This document shows positions 47,268-55,541 of a DNA stretch of 64,000 bases, in pieces (within the stretch, counting starts at the first letter, position 1; each line of letters begins with the position of its first letter). Made by a program: the position numbers and the translations under genes. The notes under the pieces were generated by a model. That model had not been told where the DNA came from and made no database searches. It saw nothing but the letters and a program-made list of their open reading frames with translations. Origin of the DNA: Propionispora vibrioides (GTDB taxonomy: Bacteria > Bacillota > Negativicutes > Propionisporales > Propionisporaceae). Where the stretch lies: assembly GCF_900110485.1 (NCBI RefSeq), contig NZ_FODY01000004.1, forward strand, positions 1 to 64,000, in the 5' to 3' direction.

Positions 47268-49737
47268 ATGCGTCCTCCCTCTCCTTGGCTAAGGATATTA
47301 AACTCAATGCAATCGGTCCCGCGTCTGTCCGTATTTGCCACAGACGAACGGCCGCAGCGGCATACTTGGCCGAAGCACCCTCCGCCCAGATGGTAACAGG
47401 AGTTCCCATACTGAGCGGCACCTGACCGCCGGGCAAAAGCTGCAGCGTATTGCCGGCAATCGTATTGCAGACTTCGGAAAATACGCTTTCCACCAGCATC
47501 TGCTGCTCTTCGGCAGCCATGCCGTCAGGCAAAAAATCGCCGGCCAGTTGCCGGGCAAAACCGGCGCTGCTGCTAAACATCACCCGACCAGGCCAGGCGC
47601 CCTGAAAGTCGATAAACGAGCTGAGCTCCTGCATGGGAATCATATTGCACTCCGCGGCCAACTCCTGTACTGCTTCCACCTGTATCCGGTATTCCTCAGA
47701 CAAGTACCTGCCGGTCTGGTGCTGCAGTTGTTCGGCAAAAAACGCTACGTCAAAGCCTTCCGGCGGTTCCAACGGTTCCAATGGCAGGACAAACGTGAAG
47801 GTCGTACCTTTTTTCTCTTCGCTGACAATATGAATCTGCCCGCCCAGGCGATTGACCTCTTCCAATACGGCGGACAGCCCTACCCCACGTCCGGCCAACT
47901 CATCCACGGTCGCCGCGCTGGAAAACCGGTCGGCCAGCACCAACCGCAGCGTTTCCTCCCGGGATAGACCCTGTAGCTGCTCCGGCCTGGCCACGCCTTT
48001 TTGAATGGCGACTTCCTTAATGGCCAGCTCATCCATCCCCCGGCCATCATCGCTAATGGCAACCACCAGACGGCCGTCCTCCTCTCTGATGCTGCAGCTA
48101 ATCCGCCCCCACTCCTCCTTGCCCATCGCCAAACGTTCCTCCGGTGTTTCCAGACCGTGGGCAACGGCATTGCGAAATACGTGAATCAGCGTCTTGGCAA
48201 AATCGTAATAACGGTCCGGGTCGAGCCAAACCGGCTGCCCCTGAATAATCACCGGTCGCAGCAGCTTATCATACCGTTCCGCCAGCGACAGTGTGTATTC
48301 CGGATATCTTTGCAGTAAATCGGTAAACGGTTTATAGCGAAGGCGGCGCAGCTCCGACAGCAGCCGTTTGGCCTGGCCGGCCGGCAGGATTTGCAGCACC
48401 CTTTCCTCCAGTTGCTTTAAGCGGCCGGCCTCGATAATAATTTTGTCCTCCTCCTGGAAAAACCGCTCGCCCAAGACATTGGTCAGCAGCCTGATCTCGT
48501 CTTCCAGCCAGCCGTACAAAACCAGTTGGGAATAACGGGTAAAGAGCCGGGTAAGTTCAAACTCAGCCAGATCGTCTTCCAACAGGTTGCGCAGTTTTTC
48601 CAGCTGCGACTCCAGCTCATGCAGTCTGGCGGCCAGTGTCTGCATATCCAGTTGAGCAAAAATTCCCTTCCAGGTATGCACCGCCCGGAAAATCATATCC
48701 ACCCGCTCTGCTGCCGTCCGGCTGGACGCCAGCATCGCCGGCAGCTCCTCCCGGCAAAAAGCGCCGTAATCCTGTCTCGCCTTGGAAAACTCGTGGTAGC
48801 CGGTTACGGCATGAACCACCATGGAAAGGATATTCCGTTCCTGCTCAATCTGTTCCGCCATGCAGCGCTGCTCGGTAACATCGGTCAGAATCAGCAGGAT
48901 TTGCCGGCCATAGGGCTCCAGCGGCGACTGAATCAGCTTATAGGCCGCCTTGATATATGTATCGCCCAGCAGGATTTCCTCCGGCAGCAGGGAAATATAA
49001 TTGTCCCGTAAAAAGGTATCCTCTTCTTTAAAAATTTTATTAAACAGTGCTTTGAGAAAATTCTGCTGCTGTTCGTCGCCGGGATAAAACAGGGCCGGCA
49101 CAAACTCACCGCCGATTTCCCGGTTGAACAGCATGACGCATTCCGCGCTGTACTCGCCGGCCACTTTCAAATCACCGGCAAAGGTCAAAAAGCCCTGTCC
49201 GGCGTTATCCAGCAGATTGCGGATTTTACCGACCACCTCGGATAAATCCTGGGTCTTTCGCTCAAGCTGGGCCTGCACGGCCAGTTGTCTGACCTGGGCC
49301 TGTTTCAGTTCGTCCCTTTGTTGACGGATTTCCTGCTGCGATTCCCGCAAATGATCGACGGCCTGCTGCAGATCGGCGGCATTGACCTTGATGCAGTGGG
49401 CCATCCAGTTCATATGGCGCATCAAGACCTGCCACTCATTTTCATCCTGCTGGTCATTGGTGGAGTTACCCACCGGCAGATGCACATCGTACCGTCCTTC
49501 CTTTACTGCCTGGCAGAATTGCTGCATATTTTCCAGTTTGCTGCCGAAAATCCATCGTTTGACCAGCCCCGGGGTAAATAAGCCCACAAGAATAGTCCCG
49601 ATTAACGTCATCGTCATGGCATATTGGAAGCCGTTATGAGCTTCCAGACCAGTCCGGCCGACAAACCAGAACAAACTGACCAATGGCATGAAGCCAAAGA
49701 AAAAGACGACCACCATAAGCTTACTGCGGATTTGCAC
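47242..49737 (-). CDS. Membrane-bound CheA-like histidine kinase with a C-terminal CheX-like domain
   Basis: The 831-aa protein starts with two membrane segments (about 7-26 and 38-56) with almost no outside loop, then a HAMP-like stretch, a coiled coil (about 120-170), a PAS-like region (about 175-290), an Hpt-like helix bundle with the likely phospho-His354 in RAVHTWKGIF, a CheA-type ATPase (HVFRNAVAHG at 519-528, DDGRGMD at 563-569, GRGVGLSAV at 616-624), and from about 660 a CheX/CheC-like domain with EVCNTIAGN at 755-763, the phosphatase signature E-x2-N. There is no CheW-like coupling domain. Kinase and phosphatase in one chain would set the state of the partner receiver at 46485. The start is GTG at 49737. 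A Fur-box-like site lies upstream at 49777. Confidence 0.82.
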   Translation of the reverse strand: MQIRSKLMVVVFFFGFMPLVSLFWFVGRTGLEAHNGFQYAMTMTLIGTILVGLFTPGLVKRWIFGSKLENMQQFCQAVKEGRYDVHLPVGNSTNDQQDENEWQVLMRHMNWMAHCIKVNAADLQQAVDHLRESQQEIRQQRDELKQAQVRQLAVQAQLERKTQDLSEVVGKIRNLLDNAGQGFLTFAGDLKVAGEYSAECVMLFNREIGGEFVPALFYPGDEQQQNFLKALFNKIFKEEDTFLRDNYISLLPEEILLGDTYIKAAYKLIQSPLEPYGRQILLILTDVTEQRCMAEQIEQERNILSMVVHAVTGYHEFSKARQDYGAFCREELPAMLASSRTAAERVDMIFRAVHTWKGIFAQLDMQTLAARLHELESQLEKLRNLLEDDLAEFELTRLFTRYSQLVLYGWLEDEIRLLTNVLGERFFQEEDKIIIEAGRLKQLEERVLQILPAGQAKRLLSELRRLRYKPFTDLLQRYPEYTLSLAERYDKLLRPVIIQGQPVWLDPDRYYDFAKTLIHVFRNAVAHGLETPEERLAMGKEEWGRISCSIREEDGRLVVAISDDGRGMDELAIKEVAIQKGVARPEQLQGLSREETLRLVLADRFSSAATVDELAGRGVGLSAVLEEVNRLGGQIHIVSEEKKGTTFTFVLPLEPLEPPEGFDVAFFAEQLQHQTGRYLSEEYRIQVEAVQELAAECNMIPMQELSSFIDFQGAWPGRVMFSSSAGFARQLAGDFLPDGMAAEEQQMLVESVFSEVCNTIAGNTLQLLPGGQVPLSMGTPVTIWAEGASAKYAAAAVRLWQIRTDAGPIALSLISLAKEREDAYGASTGGR

Positions 49738-49776
49738 CCTATCCCCACCTTTCCGGCGATTCTATTTTCTTTTTAT

Positions 49777-49795
49777 GATAATAATTATCATTATC
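49777..49795 (-). promoter_or_regulatory. Fur-box-like site upstream of the kinase gene
   Basis: GATAATAATTATCATTATC matches 17 of 19 positions of the classical Fur box. It lies 40 bases before the kinase start codon and downstream of a TTGACA at 49833-49838. An 8-bp-arm palindrome (TATGTCAA / TTGACATA, 49831-49851) overlaps that TTGACA. Iron control is an inference. Confidence 0.65.
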
Positions 49796-49876
49796 AAAAT
49801 CACCCTTATATTCTCACAAATAAACCGCATTATGTCAAGCCTTTTGACATAAAATTCCCGTAAAACAGGGATAACA

Positions 49877-49917
49877 AAAGAGAGCCGTCTTCCTGCCATA
49901 GAGGAAAACGGCTCTCT
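49877..49917 (-). terminator. Terminator of the emrAB-type operon
   Basis: AGAGAGCCGT and ACGGCTCTCT pair with an inner TTCC/GGAA stem. On the minus strand it is followed by TTTTGTT, about 35 bases past the transporter stop codon. Confidence 0.85.
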
Positions 49918-49951
49918 GAGATAATTCAATTATTGTCTTGCCAGACTCGTG

Positions 49952-51517
49952 TCAATGTGTTTCCACGGCAGGCGCTTTTTTTCGCGACTGAGTGTCCGGC
50001 ATGAATAGCGCGATGACGGCCAGCACTACCAACACAGCCACAATGATTTGGTACACGTCACGATACGCCAGAATACTGGCCTGATGCAGGAGTTGCTGAT
50101 AAATCTGCCCCATGGCCGAACTGGAAGCCTGCGAAGCAGGCACGCCAAGATTCTCGACCGTCTGGGTATAAGAGGCCAACGACTGCACATAGGCCGGATC
50201 GGCACTGGTCAAATGCTGCACCAGATTGGACTGCTCGATTTGCTGCCGGTGGGCCAGCATGCTGGTCACCAGCGAAATGCCGATACTGCCGCCCAGATTG
50301 CGCATCAGGGAGACAATGGCCGAGGCATTACTGCTCTTCTCCGGCGGAATCTCAGAAAAGGCCAGCGTGCTGGCGGGCACGAAGAGAAATGGCAGCCCGA
50401 CCATTTGTAAAATACGGACGGCAACGAAAGTGGTATAATCAGTCTGCGGCGTAAGCAAACTGGTGGCCCACAAGCCGGCCGCCGTTGTCAGCATACCGAA
50501 GGAAACCAGATAGCGGGCCTTTATCTTGTTCACCAGCCGGCCGGCAAAAGGCATCATGCACAGGACGGCAATACCGCTGGGTGAAATAACCATGCCGGAC
50601 AAAGTGGCGTTGTAGCCAAAATTGCTCTGCAGCAGCATGGGCAGCAAGGTCGATGAAGAATAAAGCGCAAACCCGACAAAAAAGATCATTAAACAGGGCA
50701 TGGAAAAGCTGCGAAGGGAAAACAGTCTTAAATCGACAATCGGTTTCTTCTGCTGCAGCAGCCAGAATACGGCTAAAGCCAAGGCAACAACGGTAATGCA
50801 GGCAAAAATGATGATGAAGGAACTGTCAAACCAGTCTTCCTGTTGTCCCTTGTCCAGCACGATCTGCAAAGCCCCCAGCCCCAAAGCAACCAGACTGAGG
50901 CCAATGTAATCAATCGACCCCGTCTTTTTCCGGCGGGCGCTGGGTGGATCGACCACCAGCATCTTAACAAGAGACACCGCCAGCAGACCGACAGGCACAT
51001 TCATAAAGAAAATCCAGCGCCAGTTAAAATTGTCGGTAATATAACCGCCCAGCGTCGGTCCCAAAATGGGCGCCAGCACGGTGGTAATTCCGGTAATGGC
51101 AAAGGCCATACCCAGTTTCTCCGGCGGAAAGCTGTCTTTAATGATCGCCTGCTGGGTCGGCTGCAAGCCGCCCCCCGCCAGGCCTTGCAACAGACGAAAA
51201 ACAATCAGCATCGGCAAGGACGAAGCGATACCGCACAAAAACGAGGTCAAGGTAAAGCCCAGAATACAGACCAGAAAAAAGTTCTTACGCCCCATCAGAT
51301 CAGACAACCAGCCGGAAAGGGGCAAAACAATGCCGTTGGCCACCAGATAGGAAGTGAGTACCCAAGTACTTTCATCCGAACTGGCGCCAATGGAACCCGC
51401 AATCTGCGACAAGGCCACATTGGCGATGGTGGTATCCAAAACTTCCATGAAGGCCGCCAGACTGACCGCCATGGACACCAGCAGCGGATGGTGTTGTTTT
51501 ACCGACGTATCAGCCAT
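49952..51517 (-). CDS. emrB: DHA2-family MFS drug efflux transporter (EmrB/QacA type)
   Basis: The 521-aa membrane protein has about 14 hydrophobic segments. DHA2 marks are FMEVLDTTIANVAL in helix 1, WVLTSYLVANGIVLPLSGWLSDLMGRK (motif A) and GGGLQPTQQAI. It exports hydrophobic drugs with proton exchange, together with the adaptor encoded upstream. The frame is open to 51604 but ATG at 51517 gives MADTSVKQHH and overlaps the end of emrA by eight bases. Order tetR-emrA-emrB on one strand. Substrates unknown. Confidence 0.93.
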   Translation of the reverse strand: MADTSVKQHHPLLVSMAVSLAAFMEVLDTTIANVALSQIAGSIGASSDESTWVLTSYLVANGIVLPLSGWLSDLMGRKNFFLVCILGFTLTSFLCGIASSLPMLIVFRLLQGLAGGGLQPTQQAIIKDSFPPEKLGMAFAITGITTVLAPILGPTLGGYITDNFNWRWIFFMNVPVGLLAVSLVKMLVVDPPSARRKKTGSIDYIGLSLVALGLGALQIVLDKGQQEDWFDSSFIIIFACITVVALALAVFWLLQQKKPIVDLRLFSLRSFSMPCLMIFFVGFALYSSSTLLPMLLQSNFGYNATLSGMVISPSGIAVLCMMPFAGRLVNKIKARYLVSFGMLTTAAGLWATSLLTPQTDYTTFVAVRILQMVGLPFLFVPASTLAFSEIPPEKSSNASAIVSLMRNLGGSIGISLVTSMLAHRQQIEQSNLVQHLTSADPAYVQSLASYTQTVENLGVPASQASSSAMGQIYQQLLHQASILAYRDVYQIIVAVLVVLAVIALFMPDTQSRKKAPAVETH

Positions 51518-52568
51518 GCTCAGGGCCTGCGCCTTCCGTGTGCACGGTAGGGATGACCGACATGCCCGGTCCCAGATGGAGCGCTTCGTCCGGCGGATTG
51601 TCAAAGGTAATTTTCACAGGAACCCGCTGCACGATTTTAACAAAATTGCCTGTGGCATTTTCTGCCGGGAACAGGGAGAAATGAGCGCCTGTTCCGGCCT
51701 GCAAGCTGTCCACTGTCCCGGTCAGCTTTACATTGGGGAAAGCATCAATCCGGATTTCTACCTTTTGGCCCGGCACCATGTGTTCGAGCTGGGTTTCCTT
51801 ATAGTTGGCCACCACCCACAGCTCGGTCCCAACCAATGAGGAAAGCTGTTGTCCAGCCTGCACATAGTTACCCAGTTCCACACTGCGTTTGGTAATGCGT
51901 CCGTCAATGGGCGCGATAATCTTCGTATTGGCCAGATCGCTTTCGGCCTGGGCCAAATCGACTTCAGCCTGTTTCACCTGAGCCTGAAGCTGCTCACTGG
52001 TTTGTTTAGCAGCGTCAATCACATTGGGAGCGGTGCTGGCCGAACGAAGATCGGCCTGAGCTTTGTCCAGGGCCGAACGGGCAGCCTTTTCCGTTTCTAC
52101 GGCGGCGTCAAGCTGCTGCCGCGAGCAGGCGCCACTGTTAAACAGCGCCTCCATCCGCCCGCGATCGCTATAAGCTTTATCCCAGGCGGCTTGTGCCGAG
52201 GCGACCTGCGCCTGGGCCCCCTCGATGGAGGAAGGCGCCGATACGGACGTCGTCGCCAACTGGCTGCGGGACGCATTGGCTGCCGCCTGCGCTGCGGCTA
52301 ATGCTGCCTTGGCGCGATCCCGTTTAATGATATAGTCGGTGGGATCAATTTCCAGTAACACATCACCGGCTTTAACCAATTGGTTATCCGTCATATAGAG
52401 CGCTTTTACATAGCCCTGCACCTTCGGGCTGAGCACCACCGTTCGCCCCTCAATGGTAGCGTTGTCGGTGGAAACTTCACCACGCTGCAGATAATAATAA
52501 GTCCCTACTCCGCCAAGCAAAATCAATAGTACAATACAAATTTTTACCATTTTAGCACTTATTTTCAT
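51510..52568 (-). CDS. emrA: HlyD-family efflux adaptor (EmrA type)
   Basis: A 352-aa membrane-fusion protein that bridges the transporter to the outer layers, fitting a diderm cell. One N-terminal membrane segment (ICIVLLILLGGVGTYYYL) is followed by a biotinyl-lipoyl half (VVLSPKVQGYVKALYMTDNQLVKAGDVLLEID), a long coiled coil rich in Ala and Gln (about 75-200), and the second lipoyl half with IIAPIDGRITKRSVELGNYVQAGQ and a beta barrel. ATG at 52568 has AGGTGA upstream. Partner of the DHA2 transporter. Confidence 0.93.
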   Translation of the reverse strand: MKISAKMVKICIVLLILLGGVGTYYYLQRGEVSTDNATIEGRTVVLSPKVQGYVKALYMTDNQLVKAGDVLLEIDPTDYIIKRDRAKAALAAAQAAANASRSQLATTSVSAPSSIEGAQAQVASAQAAWDKAYSDRGRMEALFNSGACSRQQLDAAVETEKAARSALDKAQADLRSASTAPNVIDAAKQTSEQLQAQVKQAEVDLAQAESDLANTKIIAPIDGRITKRSVELGNYVQAGQQLSSLVGTELWVVANYKETQLEHMVPGQKVEIRIDAFPNVKLTGTVDSLQAGTGAHFSLFPAENATGNFVKIVQRVPVKITFDNPPDEALHLGPGMSVIPTVHTEGAGPEHG

Positions 52569-52601
52569 ATACACTTCACCTTTATCTATCAAATTAACGA
52601 C

Positions 52602-53222
52602 TCACAGAGCCGGCACGGGTTCCGGCCGGTTGTGAGCAATACCGTACAGATAAATCTGCAAGGCTTGTTTGACATACTCGCTGTTGATCCCGGCCGGCAA
52701 GGGAGTCAGCTTACTGACCAGGGGTTTGCTAATAAAGTAGAAATTCAAAATGCCCACGAACGCTATGGCGGCATAGGTAATATCCACCTCCGACCGCAAA
52801 CTGCCACCGTCTATTCCCTCTTGCAGCGTTGCCAGCACAAACTGATACACCTGGGAAAGATGTTTTTCAATTACCTCGCTGCCATAATCGGTCGGATTAT
52901 TCACTTCAGCCATCATAAACCGGACCAAAAACGGCCGTGCAGCGTGGATATGAAAGACCTGCTCGGCATAAAAACTGAGCCGTTCGATCGGCGAAGTCAG
53001 TTCCTCACTCTGCGCCAAATCAAGAGCCTGCCGGATGGGAACAAACTGTTCCTCCAACACCGCCTGGTACAGGCCGCCCTTACCGTTAAAATGATAGGAA
53101 ACGGCCGACACGTTCATTGCCGCCGCATCGGTTACATCCCGGACGGAAACCCCGGCAAAGCCCTTGGTGGCAAACAGCGGCGTAGCTATTTCAATCAATT
53201 TACATTTGCATTCGCTTCGCAT
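52602..53222 (-). CDS. TetR/AcrR-family transcriptional regulator
   Basis: The 206-aa protein has an N-terminal TetR helix-turn-helix (LIEIATPLFATKGFAGVSVRDVTDAAAMNVSAVSYHFNGKGGLY, residues about 7-52) and a ligand domain resembling the CecR/YbiH group (DUF1956), known to control efflux genes. ATG at 53222 with AAGGAG upstream is used; a TTG just before is in frame. First gene of tetR-emrA-emrB. A 26-bp perfect palindrome at 53248-53273 in its promoter is the likely operator, so it should repress its own operon. Confidence 0.92.
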   Translation of the reverse strand: MRSECKCKLIEIATPLFATKGFAGVSVRDVTDAAAMNVSAVSYHFNGKGGLYQAVLEEQFVPIRQALDLAQSEELTSPIERLSFYAEQVFHIHAARPFLVRFMMAEVNNPTDYGSEVIEKHLSQVYQFVLATLQEGIDGGSLRSEVDITYAAIAFVGILNFYFISKPLVSKLTPLPAGINSEYVKQALQIYLYGIAHNRPEPVPAL

Positions 53223-53247
53223 CAAATCTACTCCTTATAGTTTACAG

Positions 53248-53299
53248 CATTAAAACAAACGTTTGTTTTAATGTAGCACTATTTGTCAGCCCTTGTCAA
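53248..53299 (-). promoter_or_regulatory. Promoter and TetR operator of the efflux operon
   Basis: A perfect 26-bp palindrome whose half site is CATTAAAACAAAC spans 53248-53273. TTGACA (53294-53299) and TACATT with extended TG (53270-53275) form a promoter with 18-base spacing, so the palindrome covers the -10 box and start point. Confidence 0.85.
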
Positions 53300-53445
53300 G
53301 ATTTTTCTTTCCGCCCGGCAAAGCCGCGGCTTTTTCTACTAAATGTCCCAGTATTACAAACTGATTATAGCGGGATAAGATAAAATCGTTATAAAAAGTT
53401 TTTAAAATTTTTATAAAAAATTTGAAACCACCGCCATAGACAGGC

Positions 53446-53487
53446 AAAAACCGGCGCTCAGACTACCGTCTGTTACCACCGGTTTTT
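53446..53487 (-). terminator. Terminator downstream of rpoN
   Basis: AAAAACCGG and CCGGTTTTT enclose an inner stem (CAGAC / GTCTG). It lies 175 bases past the rpoN stop codon, after a MITE-like copy. The remaining bases of this gap (53300-53445) are AT-rich without a gene. Confidence 0.65.
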
Positions 53488-53490
53488 CTT

Positions 53491-53605
53491 TAGGGGCCAC
53501 TGATTTACTGAACCCATCGGCATGATAAAAATTTTTTACCTGGTAAGCGAAACTGTAGGAATAACCCCACTCTTGCAAGGTTTTGCTGACCCAGCTTCGC
53601 CGTGA
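53491..53605 (-). repeat. MITE-like dispersed repeat, copy 4 (divergent, truncated)
   Basis: Read on the minus strand it contains GTCAGCAAAACCTTG, TATTCCT and a final TAAATCAGTGGCCCCTA, matching the core and right end of the other copies with many changes. The left end is lost. It lies between rpoN and the terminator at 53446. Confidence 0.6.
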
Positions 53606-53661
53606 CACTTAATATGGATAAGTCCATGTTTTCTTCGACCACCGGCAGGCAATCACGCCAT

Positions 53662-55089
53662 TTAGTAGCGTTTGCGCTTGCTGGAAGCCGCAATATTCAT
53701 TTCTTCCCGGTATTTGGCCACTGTGCGGCGCGATACGGTAATCCCCTTCTCCTTCAATATATCGGCCAGAGCTTGGTCACTTAACGGCCGCGTCGCGTCC
53801 TCCTTGCCAATCAGTTCCTTGATTTCCCGTTTCACATTGGCCGAGGCCACATCATCGCCGTCCGAACCTTGCACACCGGCGGTAAAAAAGGACCGGAGGC
53901 TAAACACCCCATACGGCGTATCCACGTATTTGTTGGCCGTAGCCCGGCTTACGGTGGACTCATGGACTTCCACCCGATCGGCCACCTTTTTCATCGTTAA
54001 AGTCTTTAAGGCCTGGGGACCCTGATCAAAAAAGTCCCGCTGAAAATGAATGATCGCTTCCATAACATGCAGCAGCGTACTGCGGCGCTGCTCGATGCTC
54101 TTGATCAGCCATACCGCCGCATTGACCCGGTTCTCAACGAACTTCTTGGTCGTATCGTCGGCATCCCGCACCGCCCGGCGATAATACGGACTGATGGTCA
54201 GATGAGGCAGATCGTCATTCAGCAAAATGACATATTCACCGTTCACCTTCTCCACTGTTACATCAGGCACAATATAGCTGGCCGGCGCACCGCCAAAAGC
54301 CCGCCCCGGCTTGGGGTCGAACGAGCGGATGACGTCAACGGCCTGCTGCACCGCCTGCACGATGGAGCCGGTCTTTTCGGCAATCAGCTTAAACTTGCCG
54401 GCTGCCACCTCGTCGAGATGGTCTTCAATAATCCGGCGGATTAGGTGGCTATCGACCGGCGTTGCAATATTTTGAAAACTATAATTAATATTCCGCTGCT
54501 CCAGCTGAATAGTCAGACACTCCCGCAAATCCCTGGCGCCGATGCCGGGGGGATCAAAACTCTGGATTAGGGCCAGCACCTGCTCCACAATGGGTGGTTT
54601 CATGCCGGTGGCCTGAGCGGCTTCTTTTATGGTGCAGCTTAAATAGCCGTTGCTGTCAATGCAGCCGATCAAATATCTTCCCACCGCTAAGAGTTCCGGA
54701 CGGCGCAATGACAGATGAAGCTGCAGTTCCAAATGCTCCTGCAACGAAACGGTATTAGCCACAAAGAATTCGAGCGACGGTTTTTCCTTTGCTCCCGGTG
54801 AGTTGTAACCCGGGTCAGTACCGTCATTGAAAAACTCCGCCCAGTCGAAATAGTCGCTCAAGGTGGTATCAGTGTCGGTGTTTTTCTCGGCCTGCCCATA
54901 GTCCTCCAGTTCCTGTTCCGCCGGCGAACGGGCCTCAGTTTCTAACATGGGGTTTTCCAGGATGGCCTGTTCAACCATAGTGGATAAATCCTGCGAGGAA
55001 AGCTGCAAAATCTCTATCGCTTGCCTTAATTGGGGCGTCATAATTAACTTCTGGCTCTGCTCCAGTTTAAGTCCAAAATCTAAGTGCAT
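53662..55089 (-). CDS. rpoN: RNA polymerase factor sigma-54
   Basis: Alternative sigma factor for -24/-12 promoters that need AAA+ activators. The 475-aa protein has the Gln/Leu-rich region I (QKLIMTPQLRQAIEILQLSSQDL), an acidic region II, the core-binding region, the helix-turn-helix (TMKKVADRVEVHESTVSRATANKYVDTPYG near 380) and the RpoN box VSRRTVAKYREEM near the C-terminus. ATG at 55089 has AAGGGGGGAAGG upstream. Targets in this window are the promoters at 9962-9980 and 12934-12949, with LevR as activator. Confidence 0.97.
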   Translation of the reverse strand: MHLDFGLKLEQSQKLIMTPQLRQAIEILQLSSQDLSTMVEQAILENPMLETEARSPAEQELEDYGQAEKNTDTDTTLSDYFDWAEFFNDGTDPGYNSPGAKEKPSLEFFVANTVSLQEHLELQLHLSLRRPELLAVGRYLIGCIDSNGYLSCTIKEAAQATGMKPPIVEQVLALIQSFDPPGIGARDLRECLTIQLEQRNINYSFQNIATPVDSHLIRRIIEDHLDEVAAGKFKLIAEKTGSIVQAVQQAVDVIRSFDPKPGRAFGGAPASYIVPDVTVEKVNGEYVILLNDDLPHLTISPYYRRAVRDADDTTKKFVENRVNAAVWLIKSIEQRRSTLLHVMEAIIHFQRDFFDQGPQALKTLTMKKVADRVEVHESTVSRATANKYVDTPYGVFSLRSFFTAGVQGSDGDDVASANVKREIKELIGKEDATRPLSDQALADILKEKGITVSRRTVAKYREEMNIAASSKRKRY

Positions 55090-55253
55090 ATCCTTCCCCC
55101 CTTTACCTGTCTACTTGCTTATTCTGTTTCGACAACGCCAGGTATTTTACCTGCCGCCCAAAATGCCGATTTCTGCTAGTGCTCCGCCAACTTGGAAGCT
55201 GCAAATTAAATTTGCCGATCCTTTTTAGGCTTAGACCTCCAGCCACGCAACAA

Positions 55254-55274
55254 AGGGGCGGAAATTCCGCCCCT
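55254..55274. terminator. GC-rich hairpin between rpoN and the SCIFF operon
   Basis: AGGGGCGGA and TCCGCCCCT are perfect arms around AAT; on the minus strand TTTGTT follows. It may end the SCIFF maturase transcript after read-through of the MITE-like copy. The rest of 55090-55541 outside this hairpin and the repeat shows only a weak AAACTA/TAGTTT hairpin at 55458-55493. Confidence 0.5.
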
Positions 55275-55280
55275 CCTGCC

Positions 55281-55447
55281 TAGGTAACCGCTGATTAATT
55301 CACCCTGCGCGTCTTGACGGATTTTTTTCCGTCTGACTGCGTCAGCAAAACCTTGAAATAGCAGTACTATTCCTGCAGTTTTGCTTCCTTGCCGGACAAA
55401 AAGATCTGCCGCCAAGCCGATAGGCTCATTTAATCAGTACTTACCCA
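55281..55447 (+). repeat. MITE-like dispersed repeat, copy 3
   Basis: Begins TAGGTAACCGCTGATTAATTCAC and ends TTTAATCAGTACTTACCCA, with the core GTCAGCAAAACCTTGAAATA. It is more diverged from copies 1 and 2, but the terminal inverted repeat can still pair (compensating changes GGTAA/TTACC). It lies between rpoN and scfB. Confidence 0.75.
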
Positions 55448-55541
55448 GGGAGTAATTTCAAACTATCCGTAATGTCTCCTAACGGTAGTTTAAAAGCACC
55501 CCCTCCAGGTGGTGACACCCTGTATTGTAATACGCTAAAGG

